This document shows positions 44,975 to 54,895 of a stretch of DNA of 64,000 nucleotides, piece by piece; the stretch's first letter is position 1, and every line of letters begins with the position of its first letter. Origin of the DNA: Paraburkholderia sprentiae WSM5005 (lineage in GTDB: Bacteria; Pseudomonadota; Gammaproteobacteria; Burkholderiales; Burkholderiaceae); contig NZ_CP017562.2 of the NCBI RefSeq assembly GCF_001865575.2, positions 744,001-808,000 of the forward strand, read 5' to 3'. The position numbers were made by a program, and so were the translations under genes. The notes under the pieces are model-generated. The model saw only the letters and a program-made list of their open reading frames with translations. It was not told where the DNA came from and did not search any database.

Positions 44975-46168
44975 ATGACCCCTGTTACCTCGCTTGCGGA
45001 TACCGCCAATACCCCGCCTGAATGGCAGCGGCCGCCAAGAACCGTGCTTCGCCTGTTTCTGATGCTTCTGGTGGTGGGACTGCTTGCCGCCGCGCTGATT
45101 GGTTTCCACCTGTTCAAGGGGCACATCCTGAAGCAGGTCACGGCCGGCATCCAGTCGCAACAGGCGACCGTGTCGACCACATCCGCTGTCTTGCAGCCGT
45201 GGCAGCCGACGCTCACGGGCGTCGGATCGCTGCGGGCGTCGACGGGTGCGGATCTTTCGCTGGAAACGAGCGGCGTGGTCGATGAAATCGACTTCGAGTC
45301 CGGCCGCGACGTCAAGCAAGGGACCGTGCTGCTCCGCCTGCGTCCGAACGACGATCCCGCCAAGCTCGCGCAACTGCAGGCCACTGCCAGTCTGGACGAG
45401 ATCACCTACAAGCGCGACCTGCAGCAACTTGCGGCGCAGGGCGTGGCGCAGTCGACCGTGGATACAGATGTCGGCAACCTGAAGGCGGCGCGCGCGCAAG
45501 TCGCGGCGCAACAGGCGCTGATGAACGAGAAGGTCGTCCGCGCGCCGTTTTCGGGACGTCTGGGCGTGCGTCAGGTCGATGTGGGTCAATACCTGGCGGC
45601 CGGCACGACGGTTGTCACGTTGCAGGCACTCGACCCGATGTTGCTCGACTTCTATCTGCCGCAGCAGGTGCGTGGGCAGATCAGCGTCGGACAGACCGCA
45701 TCGGTGAGCGTTGATGCGTATCCCGGCAAGACGTTCACCGGCACGGTGACGTCGATGAATTCGAAGGTCGACACCTCGAGCCGCATGCTGCAGATACGCG
45801 CGTCGTTTGCGAACCCCGACGGCGCGCTGCTGCCCGGCATGTTCGCCACCGCCAGCGTGGCGAGCGGCGCGGAGCAATCGCTCGTGACGATTCCGCAGAC
45901 GGCGGTGACGTACAACCCATATGGCAGCCTCGTCTACGTGGTCCACGAGCGCAAGGACGCGCAGGGCAGGCCGCAGGCAAGTGTCCGCCAGCAGTTCGTG
46001 ACGACTGGCGGGACGCGCGGCGATCAGGTCAGCATCCTGAAGGGACTGAAGGCCGGCGACGTGGTGGTGACGGCGGGGCAACTGAAGCTGCACAACGACG
46101 CATTGGTCCAGATCGATAACAGCGTGAAGCTGCCCAACGACGCCGCGCCCGTCCCACAAGATCACTGA
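44975..46168 (+). CDS. RND efflux periplasmic adaptor (membrane fusion protein)
   Basis: This 397-residue adaptor has one membrane anchor (LFLMLLVVGLLAAALIGF) and the lipoyl halves GADLSLETSGVVDEIDFESG and VRAPFSGRLGVRQVDVGQYL, plus the barrel region PMLLDFYLPQQVRGQISVGQ. This is the RND-type fusion protein, related to the MexH/AcrA group. It begins 3 bp after the outer-membrane gene stop and precedes the pump by 12 bp. Confidence 0.9.
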   Translation: MTPVTSLADTANTPPEWQRPPRTVLRLFLMLLVVGLLAAALIGFHLFKGHILKQVTAGIQSQQATVSTTSAVLQPWQPTLTGVGSLRASTGADLSLETSGVVDEIDFESGRDVKQGTVLLRLRPNDDPAKLAQLQATASLDEITYKRDLQQLAAQGVAQSTVDTDVGNLKAARAQVAAQQALMNEKVVRAPFSGRLGVRQVDVGQYLAAGTTVVTLQALDPMLLDFYLPQQVRGQISVGQTASVSVDAYPGKTFTGTVTSMNSKVDTSSRMLQIRASFANPDGALLPGMFATASVASGAEQSLVTIPQTAVTYNPYGSLVYVVHERKDAQGRPQASVRQQFVTTGGTRGDQVSILKGLKAGDVVVTAGQLKLHNDALVQIDNSVKLPNDAAPVPQDH

Positions 46169-46180
46169 ACAGGACGGCTC

Positions 46181-49100
46181 ATGAAATTTACCGACATCTT
46201 TATCCGCCGGCCTGTACTCGCGTGCGTGGTCAGCCTGATGATCCTCGTGCTCGGCTACAAGGCGTTCACCTCGCTGTCCGTTCTCGAGTACCCGAAAACC
46301 GAAAACGCCGTGGTGACCGTGACCACGACGTACTACGGTGCCGATCCGCGGACCGTGGAGGGTTTTGTCACCACGCCGCTGGAAAACGCCATCGCGCAGG
46401 CGAACGGGATCGATTACTTGTCGTCGAAGAGCATCGCCGGCACCAGCACGATCACCGCGAACCTCGTGCTCAACTTCGACCCTGACAAAGCGGTCACCGA
46501 GATCAACGCCAAGATCAACTCGGTGCTCAACCAGTTGCCGAGCGGCGTGCAGCAACCGGCCATCACGGTCGCGATCGGACAGTCGCTGGACGCGTTGATT
46601 ATCGGCTTTTCGAGCGATGAACTCACGCCCAACCAGATCACCGACTACCTCGTGCGCAACGTGCAGCCGCGTCTGCAGGCAGTGCAAGGCGTGCAGACGG
46701 CCGAACTGCTCGGACCGCAGTATTTTGCGCTGCGCGCGTGGCTCGATCCGCAGAAGCTCGCGGAGTACGGCCTTACCGCGACCGATGTCACCAACGCGCT
46801 TGCCTCGAACAACGTGATCGCAGGACTGGGAACCACCAAAGGGCAGATGGTGCAGTTCAACCTCACCGCATCGACGGATCTGCATTCGGCGCAGCAGTTC
46901 CGCGATCTCGTGATCAAGCAGGTCAATGGCGGCATCATCAGGCTGAAGGATGTGGCCAACGTCACGCTCGGCTCGGAAGACTATGAATCCGGCGTGTCGT
47001 ATAACGGCCAGAAGGGCGTGTACGTGGGGATCCAGACGGTGCCGGGGGCGAGCCTGCTCGATGTGATCAAGGGCGTGAAGGCTGTGTTGCCCGACATTCA
47101 GAAGGCACTGCCGGCGGGGTTGCACGGCTCGGTCATCTACGACTCCACGGTATTCGTTGACAGTTCCATTCATGAGGTCAAGAACTCGTTGATCGAGACG
47201 GTGGTGATCGTCACGCTGGTGGTGTTTGCCTTCCTCGGCGCGCCGCGCTCCGTGCTGATTCCGGTCATCGCGATTCCGTTGTCACTGGTGGGCACCTTCG
47301 GCGTGATGCTCGCGCTAGGGTTTTCGATCAACCTGCTGACCTTGCTCGCGCTAGTACTGGCGATCGGGCTGGTGGTCGATGACGCGATCATTGTGGTCGA
47401 GAGCGTGAGCCTTCATCTCGAAAAGGGCATGCGGCCACGCGATGCCGCGATCAAGGCCGCGCGCGACCTCGCCAGCCCTATCATCGCGATGACCATCGTC
47501 CTGATCGCCGTCTATGTGCCGATCGGTTTTCAGGGTGGACTGACCGGCGCATTATTCACCGAGTTCGCGTTCACGCTGGTTGGCGCGGTGACCATGTCCG
47601 CGGTCATTTCTCTGACGCTGTCGCCTATGATGTGCGGCCAGTTCTTGAAGCCGCACGATCAGGGCGGCCGTTTTGTCACGCGCATTGTCGAGACGATCGA
47701 TCATGTTTTCGGTTCACTGCGGCGTGGCTATGAACGGCTGCTGCGCAACAGTTTGCGGACCGTCCCGGTGACGCTATTGTTTACCGGGCTGGTAATTTCC
47801 AGCATCTATTTCCTCTACACCAGTGCCGACAGCGAACTCGCACCGCAAGAGGATCAAGGGGTCGTCATTCTGCAGCCGACTTCCGCGCCGGACGCGACGC
47901 TGCAGCAAAAGGAGGCGTTCGGCCGTCAGGTCGCCGACATCATGGCCAAGGTCCCCGAGGCCGCGCAGACGTTCCAGGTCGAGAGCCCGTCGCAGTCGAT
48001 TGCCGGTGTGACGTTCAAGCCGTGGGATCAGCGTCATCGGACTGCGACGGATATCCAGCGCGATCTGCAGAACCAGTTCAACAAGGTGGCAGGTCAGAAG
48101 ATCGCCGTGTTTCAGCCCCCTCCGCTGCCCGGTTCGCAAGGCCTGCCGATCCAGTTCGTGCTCAAGTCGACGCAGCCGCTGGATCGGCTGAATGTAGAGG
48201 CTCAGAAATTCCTCTCGGACGCAGCCGCCAGTGGGATGTTCCTATTTATCGATAGCGACCTCAAGGTCGATCAGCCGCAGAAAGTGTTCGATATCGACCG
48301 CAACAAGGCCTCACAACTCGGCTTGACGATGCAGCAGGTCGGCACGGCGCTGGGCGGTCTGTTGGGGGGCGGTTATACGAATTACTTCAGTCTCGATTCG
48401 CGTTCGTACCAGGTCATTGCCCAAGTGCAGCAGCGCTCGCGCCTGACGCTCGACCAGGTCATGAACTACCAGATCGCGACTGTGAATAACGTGCCCGTGC
48501 CGTTATCGTCGATCGCCCATGTGCGGACCGAAACCGTGCCTGAAACCATCAATCATTTCCAGCAAGTGAACTCGGCGACGATCTCCGGCGTGCCCGCGCT
48601 CGGCGTTTCGCAGGACGCCGCGCTCAGGTCGCTGCAGGCGCTTGCGGCGCGTACGCTGCCGGCGGACGTGTCGATCGACTATGCCGGCCCTTTGCGTCAA
48701 CTGGTGCAGGAATCGAGCGGTTTTGTGGGCACCTTCGTTCTGGCGCTGATCATCATCTACCTGAGTCTCGCGGCGCTGTTCGAGAGCTTCCGCGACCCGT
48801 TGGTGATCCTTGTTTCGATCCCGATGTCGGTAGCGGGTGCGCTCGTGTTCATCAGCCTTGGGCTGGGAGGGGCATCGCTGAATATCTACACGGAAGTCGG
48901 GCTGGTGACACTGATGGGGCTGATCAGCAAGCACGGCATTCTGATTGTGGAAGTCGCGAATGCGGCGCAGCACGAGGGCATGTCGAAACTCGAAGCCATC
49001 GTCCATGCGGCGGGGATCCGCTTGCGGCCGATCCTGATGACTACCGCGGCGATGGTGCTCGGCGTCGTGCCATTGATCCTGTCCTCAGGTGCGGGTGCGG

Positions 49101-49255
49101 CGTCGCGCTTCAACATGGGGCTGGTGATCGGCAGCGGGTTGGCGATAGGTACGTTGTTCACGCTGTTCGTGTTGCCAGCGGTTTATCTCACGTTCGCTGC
49201 TCGACATGCGCAGGAGACGACCGAGTCAAGGGCGCAGACGGCGGAGATGGTCTAG
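46181..49255 (+). CDS. RND-family efflux pump, HAE1-type inner-membrane transporter
   Basis: This 1024-residue pump has twelve membrane helices and two large periplasmic loops. The proton-relay pair lies in LAIGLVVDDAIIVVESV in TM4. The N-terminus MKFTDIFIRRPVLACVVSL and AQANGIDYLSSKSIAG in the porter domain are typical of HAE1 pumps. It exports hydrophobic or amphiphilic compounds; substrates cannot be deduced. It is the last gene of the TetR-controlled operon. Confidence 0.92.
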   Translation: MKFTDIFIRRPVLACVVSLMILVLGYKAFTSLSVLEYPKTENAVVTVTTTYYGADPRTVEGFVTTPLENAIAQANGIDYLSSKSIAGTSTITANLVLNFDPDKAVTEINAKINSVLNQLPSGVQQPAITVAIGQSLDALIIGFSSDELTPNQITDYLVRNVQPRLQAVQGVQTAELLGPQYFALRAWLDPQKLAEYGLTATDVTNALASNNVIAGLGTTKGQMVQFNLTASTDLHSAQQFRDLVIKQVNGGIIRLKDVANVTLGSEDYESGVSYNGQKGVYVGIQTVPGASLLDVIKGVKAVLPDIQKALPAGLHGSVIYDSTVFVDSSIHEVKNSLIETVVIVTLVVFAFLGAPRSVLIPVIAIPLSLVGTFGVMLALGFSINLLTLLALVLAIGLVVDDAIIVVESVSLHLEKGMRPRDAAIKAARDLASPIIAMTIVLIAVYVPIGFQGGLTGALFTEFAFTLVGAVTMSAVISLTLSPMMCGQFLKPHDQGGRFVTRIVETIDHVFGSLRRGYERLLRNSLRTVPVTLLFTGLVISSIYFLYTSADSELAPQEDQGVVILQPTSAPDATLQQKEAFGRQVADIMAKVPEAAQTFQVESPSQSIAGVTFKPWDQRHRTATDIQRDLQNQFNKVAGQKIAVFQPPPLPGSQGLPIQFVLKSTQPLDRLNVEAQKFLSDAAASGMFLFIDSDLKVDQPQKVFDIDRNKASQLGLTMQQVGTALGGLLGGGYTNYFSLDSRSYQVIAQVQQRSRLTLDQVMNYQIATVNNVPVPLSSIAHVRTETVPETINHFQQVNSATISGVPALGVSQDAALRSLQALAARTLPADVSIDYAGPLRQLVQESSGFVGTFVLALIIIYLSLAALFESFRDPLVILVSIPMSVAGALVFISLGLGGASLNIYTEVGLVTLMGLISKHGILIVEVANAAQHEGMSKLEAIVHAAGIRLRPILMTTAAMVLGVVPLILSSGAGAASRFNMGLVIGSGLAIGTLFTLFVLPAVYLTFAARHAQETTESRAQTAEMV

Positions 49256-49489
49256 CCTCTGCTCGACCTCGGCGTGAAGCGGCCGCTTATGAGATGCCTA
49301 CCGCCCGATGCGAAGGCATCCGGCGCGGAGCGCTCACCGTCCACCCACACAAGGGTGTGTTTCTCGCTCATGCCGCGCCGGGCGATACGCGGCAGGGCGA
49401 GGCATTCTGGCCCGAGATGGCCGGGGCATGGACGGCAAGCGGACTCGGCGTTCGACGTTTCCGTCGTGAGCATTGGATTGCGACCACTT

Positions 49490-49866
49490 ATGAAATTCCT
49501 GATCAAGAGCGCGGTCTGCATTCCGTGCGACGGCTCCCCGTTCGTGCCGCACGACGCCTACCTGTGCATGAAGCGGCTGCACTACGCGCACGCGATCGCG
49601 CAGTTCCGCGTGCTTGTGAACTATGTGCAGAGCCGTGTCGACGCGCAGGTCGCATTCGAGAACCTGGCGGGCGTCGCGGGCCGCTATCTGACGGTATGGC
49701 GACGGACGCGGGCTGCGTCGCCGCCGATCCGCGGATGGCGCGGTCGCTCGAACTCGGGCGCTGCGTGGCGGATGCGTTTCCGTCGACGCCGGCGGCGCGC
49801 GATTACCGGCGCGTCGCCGCCGAAATGCTGTACTGGCCGATGCGGCCAGCGATGTCGTCACGGTAG
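49490..49866 (+). pseudogene. Possible C-terminal remnant of a FlhG/FleN-type MinD-like ATPase
   Basis: One frame reads DAYLCMKRLHYAHAIAQFRV, then LVNYVQSRVDAQVAFENLAG up to about 49695. It continues in another frame as GCVAADPRMARSLELGRCVA and DAFPSTPAARDYRRVAAEML to a TAG at 49864. This matches what I know of the end of FlhG, the flagellar-number ATPase, but the match is from memory. A frameshift, loss of the ATP-binding half and no start mark it as decayed. The 230 bp between 49256 and 49490 show nothing recognisable. Confidence 0.4.
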
Positions 49867-49869
49867 CCG

Positions 49870-50347
49870 GCCGGGGCTGCGCGCCCAAGGGGCGCCTTAC
49901 CTGCAGGGGCGCCAGCTACCGCAAAGGCCCAACGATCTCGCCGCATTCCGCTTCGTCACAATACTCGCCTCGATCAGCGAACCACAACTGCGATTCCAGC
50001 GCGGTGGCGAACAGTTTGCCGTGCCACTGGAACACGACGTTTCGACCAACAACGCCGCGTTGAACAAGGAACTGGTGATGAGCGGTGCCGGTCTCGGCGC
50101 GTTGCCGCTGACGATGGTCGGCAAGGAGCTGGACGATGGGCGCCTCGTCCAGCTGCTGCCCGACTTCGAGGTCGTGAGCGCGCAGGCTGAGCTGAGGCTC
50201 GCATATCGGGAACGGAGCCTGATGACGGCGAAGGTCCGGGCGTTCATCGACTACGCGACGTCGTACTTCGACGCGCGCGCGGCTCAGGTGGGCCACGCAC
50301 AGCAGCGGCCGAAGACGGTGGCCGCCGGCAGTGACAGGCCGTCCTGA
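49870..50347 (+). pseudogene. C-terminal remnant of a LysR-family regulator
   Basis: From about 49900 the frame reads RPNDLAAFRFVTILASISEP, EHDVSTNNAALNKELVMSGA and GLGALPLTMVGKELDDGRLV, then LPDFEVVSAQAELRLAYRER, the second half of a LysR substrate-binding domain. The helix-turn-helix and the first half are absent and replaced by the FlhG-like relic. The stop lies a few bases before the pqi operon start. Confidence 0.7.
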
Positions 50348-50354
50348 TTGCCAG

Positions 50355-50972
50355 ATGCTCATGCAAACTTTCCCTACTCTCGTCGTCTGCGAGCATTGCG
50401 ACAGCGTGTACCGCCGCCGCGCGCTGGCCACGCGCGAGGTGGCGCGTTGCGGGCAATGTTCGGCCGTCCTGTATCGCGCAAGCCAGCTCGATGTCGATCG
50501 GTGGCTCGCGCTAACCGTCGCCGCAGCCATCGTCTTCGTGATCGCCAACGTCTGCCCGGTGATCCGGATCTCGCTGCAGGGCCTGCACAGCGAGACGACG
50601 CTCTGGCAGTCCGCGGCGGCTCTGGCGCACGGCGCGGTTGCACCGATTGCGCTCGCCACTGCGATGATGATCGTCGTGGTGCCGCTTCTGCAGATCGCGC
50701 TGCTCGGCTGGGTGCTGGCGTTTGCCCGCGCCGCACGCCGGGCGCCGGGTTTCGCGTGGAGCATCAGGCTGCTTGCGCTGCTGCGCCCTTGGAGCATCGT
50801 CGAGGTCGGCGTACTTGGCATGCTCGTAGCCGTCATCAAACTTTCCAGCTTCGTGCAGGTGGCAGCCGGTCCCGGCATCTGGGCCACGGCAACGCTCATG
50901 GTGCTAATCACCATCATCGCCAATCGCGATGTCCACTTGCTGTGGGAATGGACCGACGCGGAGACAGCATGA
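50355..50972 (+). CDS. pqiA: PqiA-family membrane protein, first half
   Basis: This 205-residue protein has a zinc-ribbon-like start (CEHCDSVYRRR, RCGQC) and about four membrane helices (ALTVAAAIVFVIANVCPVI, IATALA-like segments). It matches one PqiA unit; the family is often a single protein with two units, here split into two genes. PqiA is the inner-membrane partner of the PqiB tunnel in phospholipid transport. The ATG at 50355 is followed by another at 50361. It overlaps the next gene by 4 bp. Confidence 0.87.
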   Translation: MLMQTFPTLVVCEHCDSVYRRRALATREVARCGQCSAVLYRASQLDVDRWLALTVAAAIVFVIANVCPVIRISLQGLHSETTLWQSAAALAHGAVAPIALATAMMIVVVPLLQIALLGWVLAFARAARRAPGFAWSIRLLALLRPWSIVEVGVLGMLVAVIKLSSFVQVAAGPGIWATATLMVLITIIANRDVHLLWEWTDAETA

Positions 50973-51592
50973 AGCCACCTCCTCGCGCGGGACAGCTCGG
51001 CCTGATTGCGTGCCATGGATGCGGACTGGTTTGCGCACATATTCCGCGCCTGAGCGGAGACGCCCAATGCCCGCGCTGCGGACGAGCCCTGCATCGGCGG
51101 CGCCCGGACAGCATCGCACGGTCGTGGGCGTTCCTGATCGCTTCCCTGATTTTCTACATCCCCGCCAATGTGCTGCCGGTCATGCACACGAGCCTTCTGG
51201 GACACCGCAGCGACAGCACGATTCTCGACGGCGTCGTGGAGTTCTGGAAAGCAGGGTCCTGGGGTATTGCGTCGGTGATCTTTATTGCAAGCGTGGTCGT
51301 GCCGTGCGCCAAGTTCCTGATCCTCAGCATGCTGCTCGCGACCACCCAGCGGCGCAGTCGCTGGGCAATGAGCGAGCGTGCCCGTTTGTACCGGCTCGTC
51401 GAAGCGGTCGGCTACTGGTCGATGCTCGACGTGATGGTGGTGGCAATCGTCTGCGCGTTAGTCCGCTTCCAGGCGCTGTCCGGCAGCGAACCGCGCATTG
51501 GCATTGTTTTCTTCGGCCTTGTGGTGATTCTCACCATGCTCTGCGCCATCAATTTCGACCCCCGACTCGTCTGGGACGCTGAGGAAACATGA
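50969..51592 (+). CDS. pqiA: PqiA-family membrane protein, second half
   Basis: This 207-residue second PqiA unit has ACHGCGLVCAHIPRL and AQCPRCGRALHRRRPDSIAR as paired CxxC motifs. Four helices follow, with FYIPANVLPVMHTSLLGH and YWSMLDVMVVAIVCALVRF as family hallmarks. It is co-translated with both neighbours by ATGA overlaps. Together with the first unit it should equal one full-length PqiA. Confidence 0.88.
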   Translation: MKPPPRAGQLGLIACHGCGLVCAHIPRLSGDAQCPRCGRALHRRRPDSIARSWAFLIASLIFYIPANVLPVMHTSLLGHRSDSTILDGVVEFWKAGSWGIASVIFIASVVVPCAKFLILSMLLATTQRRSRWAMSERARLYRLVEAVGYWSMLDVMVVAIVCALVRFQALSGSEPRIGIVFFGLVVILTMLCAINFDPRLVWDAEET

Positions 51593-53250
51593 ATCCTGTA
51601 TCAAACAACCCGCTACCCGAACCTCTCGATCCTGTCGTCACCCATAGCCGCTGGCGGGTATCGCCCGTCTGGCTCGTGCCGCTCGTCGCCGCGCTGATCG
51701 GGCTGTCGATGGTGATCCACGCGTGGCTCTCGGCGGGCCCTGAAATCGCCATCTCGTTCAGGACCGCTGCGGGGCTGGAGGCCGGCAAGACCCCTATCAA
51801 ATACAAGGACGTGACGGTCGGAACCGTATCTACAGTCACACTCAGCGACGATGGCTCACACGTGGTCGCCTCGGTTTCGCTTGCCAGCAGCGCGCGGAGC
51901 CTGGCGCGCGCGGACAGCCGCTTCTGGGTCGTCCGGCCTCGTTTGGGCATGACCGGTGTCTCGGGTATGGACACACTGCTGTCCGGCGCCTATATCGGCG
52001 TGGACACCGGCGCTTCGGAGGTCGCGCGCACAGCGTTCACGGGGCTGGAGACGCCTCCCGCCGTCATCAGCGGGACGCCGGGAGCGAGTTTCACGATTCA
52101 TGCGGACGACCTCGGTTCGCTCGACATCGGCTCGCCCGTTTACTACCGGCGCATTCAGGTCGGCCGTGTCGCGTCGTATCGGCTCGACGCCGATGGCCAC
52201 GGCGTCAGCGTACAGATTTTCATCGATTCACCGTATCACCGGTTTGTCACGGCGGATACCCACTTCTGGAATGCGAGCGGGGTCGACCTCTCGCTGGGCG
52301 CCGACGGTTTCAAGCTCAAGACGCAATCCGTGGCCGCGATCGTTGGCGGCGGAATTGCTTTCGCCACGCCCGTCGGTAGCACCGCCGCCGGCCCAGGCGG
52401 CAGCCAGTTCATTCTGGCGAAAGACGAAGAGACGGCGATGGCGCCGCCAGACGGTCCGGCCCAGTACATCGAGTTGCGCTTCGCACAGTCGCTGCGCGGC
52501 CTGTCTATGGGTGCCCCCGTGGTGTTTTCGGGCATCAACTTCGGACGCGTGGTTTCCATGAAACTCGATTACGACCCGGCCACGCAGCGTTTTCCCATGA
52601 TCGTCGGCATCGAGGTCTATCCGCAGCGGCTCGGACCGGCGCTCGACAAGCTGCCCAGAATAAATGGCGATATTGAAAAGGCAGCGCATTTGCTGTCCAC
52701 CATGGTCGCGCACGGTCTGCGCGGACAGGCGCGCTCCGGCAATCTGCTGACCGGACAGCTCTATATTTCGCTCGACTTCGTACCGAACGCCCCGAAGGTC
52801 TCATACGACGCCGATGCGCGACCGCTTACGCTGCCGACCGTGAGCGGCGGCTTCGACCAGTTGCAGGAGCAGGTGGCGAGCATCGTGGGCAAGATCGACA
52901 AAATGCCGCTCGACTCGATCGCACGCCATCTCGATACGGGTCTGGCGGACCTGGACAGCACCCTGAAGCAGATCAACGGCCAGGTGCTGCCGGCGACCAC
53001 GCACACCCTGCAGCAGGCTCGCCAGACCTTCGGCGCCGCGCAGGGCATGCTGGCCGAAGACGGGCCACTCCAAGAAAACCTGGGCCAGACGCTGCAGGAA
53101 GTCCAGCGCACTGCCCGCTCGCTGCGCACGCTCACTGATCTGCTCGGCCGCCATCCGGAAGCGCTGCTGCGCGGCCGTACAGCGGATCAGTCAGCCGTGG
53201 CCCCGGTAAGCGTGGCCAGCCCCTCTGTTTCACAGGAGCCAAAACAATGA
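51589..53250 (+). CDS. pqiB: PqiB-type MCE-domain protein
   Basis: This 553-residue protein has one N-terminal membrane anchor (VWLVPLVAALIGLSMVIHAW) and three MCE domains (ISFRTAAGLEAGKTPIKYKD, TIHADDLGSLDIGSPVYYRR, LRFAQSLRGLSMGAPVVFSG). A long C-terminal helical needle follows. PqiB hexamers form a tunnel across the periplasm for lipids. The ATG overlaps the previous stop by 4 bp. The length matches Escherichia PqiB. Confidence 0.92.
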   Translation: MNPVSNNPLPEPLDPVVTHSRWRVSPVWLVPLVAALIGLSMVIHAWLSAGPEIAISFRTAAGLEAGKTPIKYKDVTVGTVSTVTLSDDGSHVVASVSLASSARSLARADSRFWVVRPRLGMTGVSGMDTLLSGAYIGVDTGASEVARTAFTGLETPPAVISGTPGASFTIHADDLGSLDIGSPVYYRRIQVGRVASYRLDADGHGVSVQIFIDSPYHRFVTADTHFWNASGVDLSLGADGFKLKTQSVAAIVGGGIAFATPVGSTAAGPGGSQFILAKDEETAMAPPDGPAQYIELRFAQSLRGLSMGAPVVFSGINFGRVVSMKLDYDPATQRFPMIVGIEVYPQRLGPALDKLPRINGDIEKAAHLLSTMVAHGLRGQARSGNLLTGQLYISLDFVPNAPKVSYDADARPLTLPTVSGGFDQLQEQVASIVGKIDKMPLDSIARHLDTGLADLDSTLKQINGQVLPATTHTLQQARQTFGAAQGMLAEDGPLQENLGQTLQEVQRTARSLRTLTDLLGRHPEALLRGRTADQSAVAPVSVASPSVSQEPKQ

Positions 53251-53873
53251 GTTTTTCAGCCCACGCCAGCCTGCGCGCAGTCACGCTCACCGTCGCGCTG
53301 GCCCTGAGCGCCTGCGCGTCCACTCCGGTGCACTACCACACGCTGGTTTCCCCGGCAGCACAGCCCGCTTCGGCCCAGCCAGCCGCGCCGTTCGCGATCG
53401 ACGTGCTGCCAGTGGGTGTTCCCGCCGAGCTCGACCAGCAGGCGATGGTCGTACGGCAGGGCGACAGCGGCGTTGCGGTGCTCGACGGCGAGCGCTGGGT
53501 CGCACCGCTGGGCGATGAACTGCGCGCTGCGCTATCCGCCCAACTGGTGCGCCGCCTGGGCACCCAGGATGTGGCCGGTCTCGCCCGGCCGATCAATCAA
53601 CCGGTGGTGGGCATCAGGCTGCAGATCCGGCGCCTCGACGCGTGGCCGGGGCACGCCGTGCAGCTCGAGGCTGACTGGAGCCTCGGTTTCGCGCAAGACC
53701 CCAACGGTGCCCGCCTGACCTGCCATACGCAGCTGCAGGAGGCGGCGCCGGGTGGTTACGCGGACCTGGTGCGCGCGCAGCAACTCGCCATTGCGAGCCT
53801 GGCCGGCCGCATCGCGGAGGATGCGCGAGGCTGGGCGCAGTCGCGACAGCATGGCTGCACGCCACAGGCCTGA
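53247..53873 (+). CDS. pqiC: PqiC-like outer-membrane lipoprotein (ABC-type transport auxiliary)
   Basis: This 208-residue protein has a lipobox LSAC near residue 24 and the domain pattern YHTLVSPAAQ, VDVLPVGVPAELDQQAMVVR and RWVAPLGDELRAALSAQLVR. It anchors the PqiB tunnel tip at the outer membrane. The ATG overlaps pqiB by 4 bp and it closes the four-gene operon. Confidence 0.9.
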   Translation: MSFSAHASLRAVTLTVALALSACASTPVHYHTLVSPAAQPASAQPAAPFAIDVLPVGVPAELDQQAMVVRQGDSGVAVLDGERWVAPLGDELRAALSAQLVRRLGTQDVAGLARPINQPVVGIRLQIRRLDAWPGHAVQLEADWSLGFAQDPNGARLTCHTQLQEAAPGGYADLVRAQQLAIASLAGRIAEDARGWAQSRQHGCTPQA

Positions 53874-53920
53874 GTCATCAGACCCATACACAATCGCCTG
53901 CCTTTGCCGGTTCGACCACC

Positions 53921-54680
53921 ATGCGAAAACTATCGGGCTTCGTCTTTCGTCTCGCCCTGCTGGCATTATCCAGCCTGATCATCTCGACAGCGGGGGGGGG
54001 GGGAGCCGCTGCGTCAGAGGCCATTCCAATTGGGTCTCTGGGATCGCCTCAGGATGACACCGAGACTTTGACAGTTCTGGCGGAGCTGCGGAAGCATTGT
54101 GGGCGCTCGGTTCTGGGCACCGCTGTTACAGACCGAACCGACAGACCTTGAACGGCTCAAGGTATTCAATTCACTGATTACCGGTCAACTGCAGTCGGCG
54201 TGGCAACCGGGCGAGCGACTCACGATCGTGATAACGCTGCTGCTCGCGCTCGGAACATGGGCAGCAGGCGCCCATCTGCTCGAACGGGAACTGGTATGGT
54301 TCTGCCTGCACCGCCTTCCCGAGGGCCGTTTGCAACGCAGCGCGATCGCGCTGTCGACCACGCTCACCAGCGTGGCGTGCGCTGCATGCGCAGTCCGGCT
54401 CATCTATCTTGCCCCGATTCATCAGGAGCCACTCAACGCCAACCTGCAGGATTTCGCCAGCGAACTGATTACGCTTGCCCTGACCTGCGCAATGATCGCG
54501 GGACTGGGCTGGGCGCTGCTGTGCAGTGACCGACCCTCGTGGCGCCTGACGGTCATGGCCGATCCAGTGGCGCGCTCCCTTCAGCCATTCCCTAGGATAC
54601 TTGCGGCCCTGCTCATGACTTCGGCTATACGAACGCAATCGCCAACGCCCCTTGGCCATTTTTTCATCGACAGGCCCTGA
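53921..54680 (+). pseudogene. Frameshifted N-terminal remnant of a DUF3772-type mechanosensitive channel
   Basis: The start MRKLSGFVFRLALLALSSLI is a signal peptide, followed by IPIGSLGSPQDDTETLTVLA. Near 54098 the frame must shift to reach ARFWAPLLQTEPTDLERLKV, ITGQLQSAWQPGERLTIVIT and the membrane segments of a large MscS-related protein. The frame then ends at 54680, long before the MscS pore domain. I matched it to the DUF3772/MscS-like architecture from memory. It lies 47 bp after pqiC. Confidence 0.6.
53992..54003 (+). repeat. Poly-G tract of 12 in the channel pseudogene leader
   Basis: Twelve consecutive G lie just after the predicted signal peptide of the channel remnant. With 12 G the frame from the ATG stays open through GGGG into AAASEAIPIG. 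A change by one base would close it. Confidence 0.9.
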
Positions 54681-54713
54681 CCCTGGCCGCTCCTAACCGG
54701 GTCGTCATTCGGT

Positions 54714-54881
54714 TCAGTGCTGACCGGACTGGCGATCTTCGCTGGGTGGGCCATACCATCCCGACACGAGCATGGCTCGCTCCAGTTCCTCCAGGTAGTC
54801 GTTTACCATCCACTCGAACTCGTCCGTGCCCAATTCGCAGTCGGATGGGTTGAGTACTCCGCGATATCGGGAGCAACGCAT
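54714..54881 (-). CDS. Short hypothetical protein, possibly partial
   Basis: This frame has up to 55 codons and starts MRCSRYRGVLNPSDCELGTD, followed by EFEWMVNDYLEELERAMLVS. It looks protein-like, helical and acidic, but no family was recognised. It lies directly after the broken NADH dehydrogenase relic on the same strand, and its own start could be lost. It may be a remnant. Confidence 0.35.
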   Translation of the reverse strand: MRCSRYRGVLNPSDCELGTDEFEWMVNDYLEELERAMLVSGWYGPPSEDRQSGQH

Positions 54882-54895
54882 AGCTGGAAGCGTGG

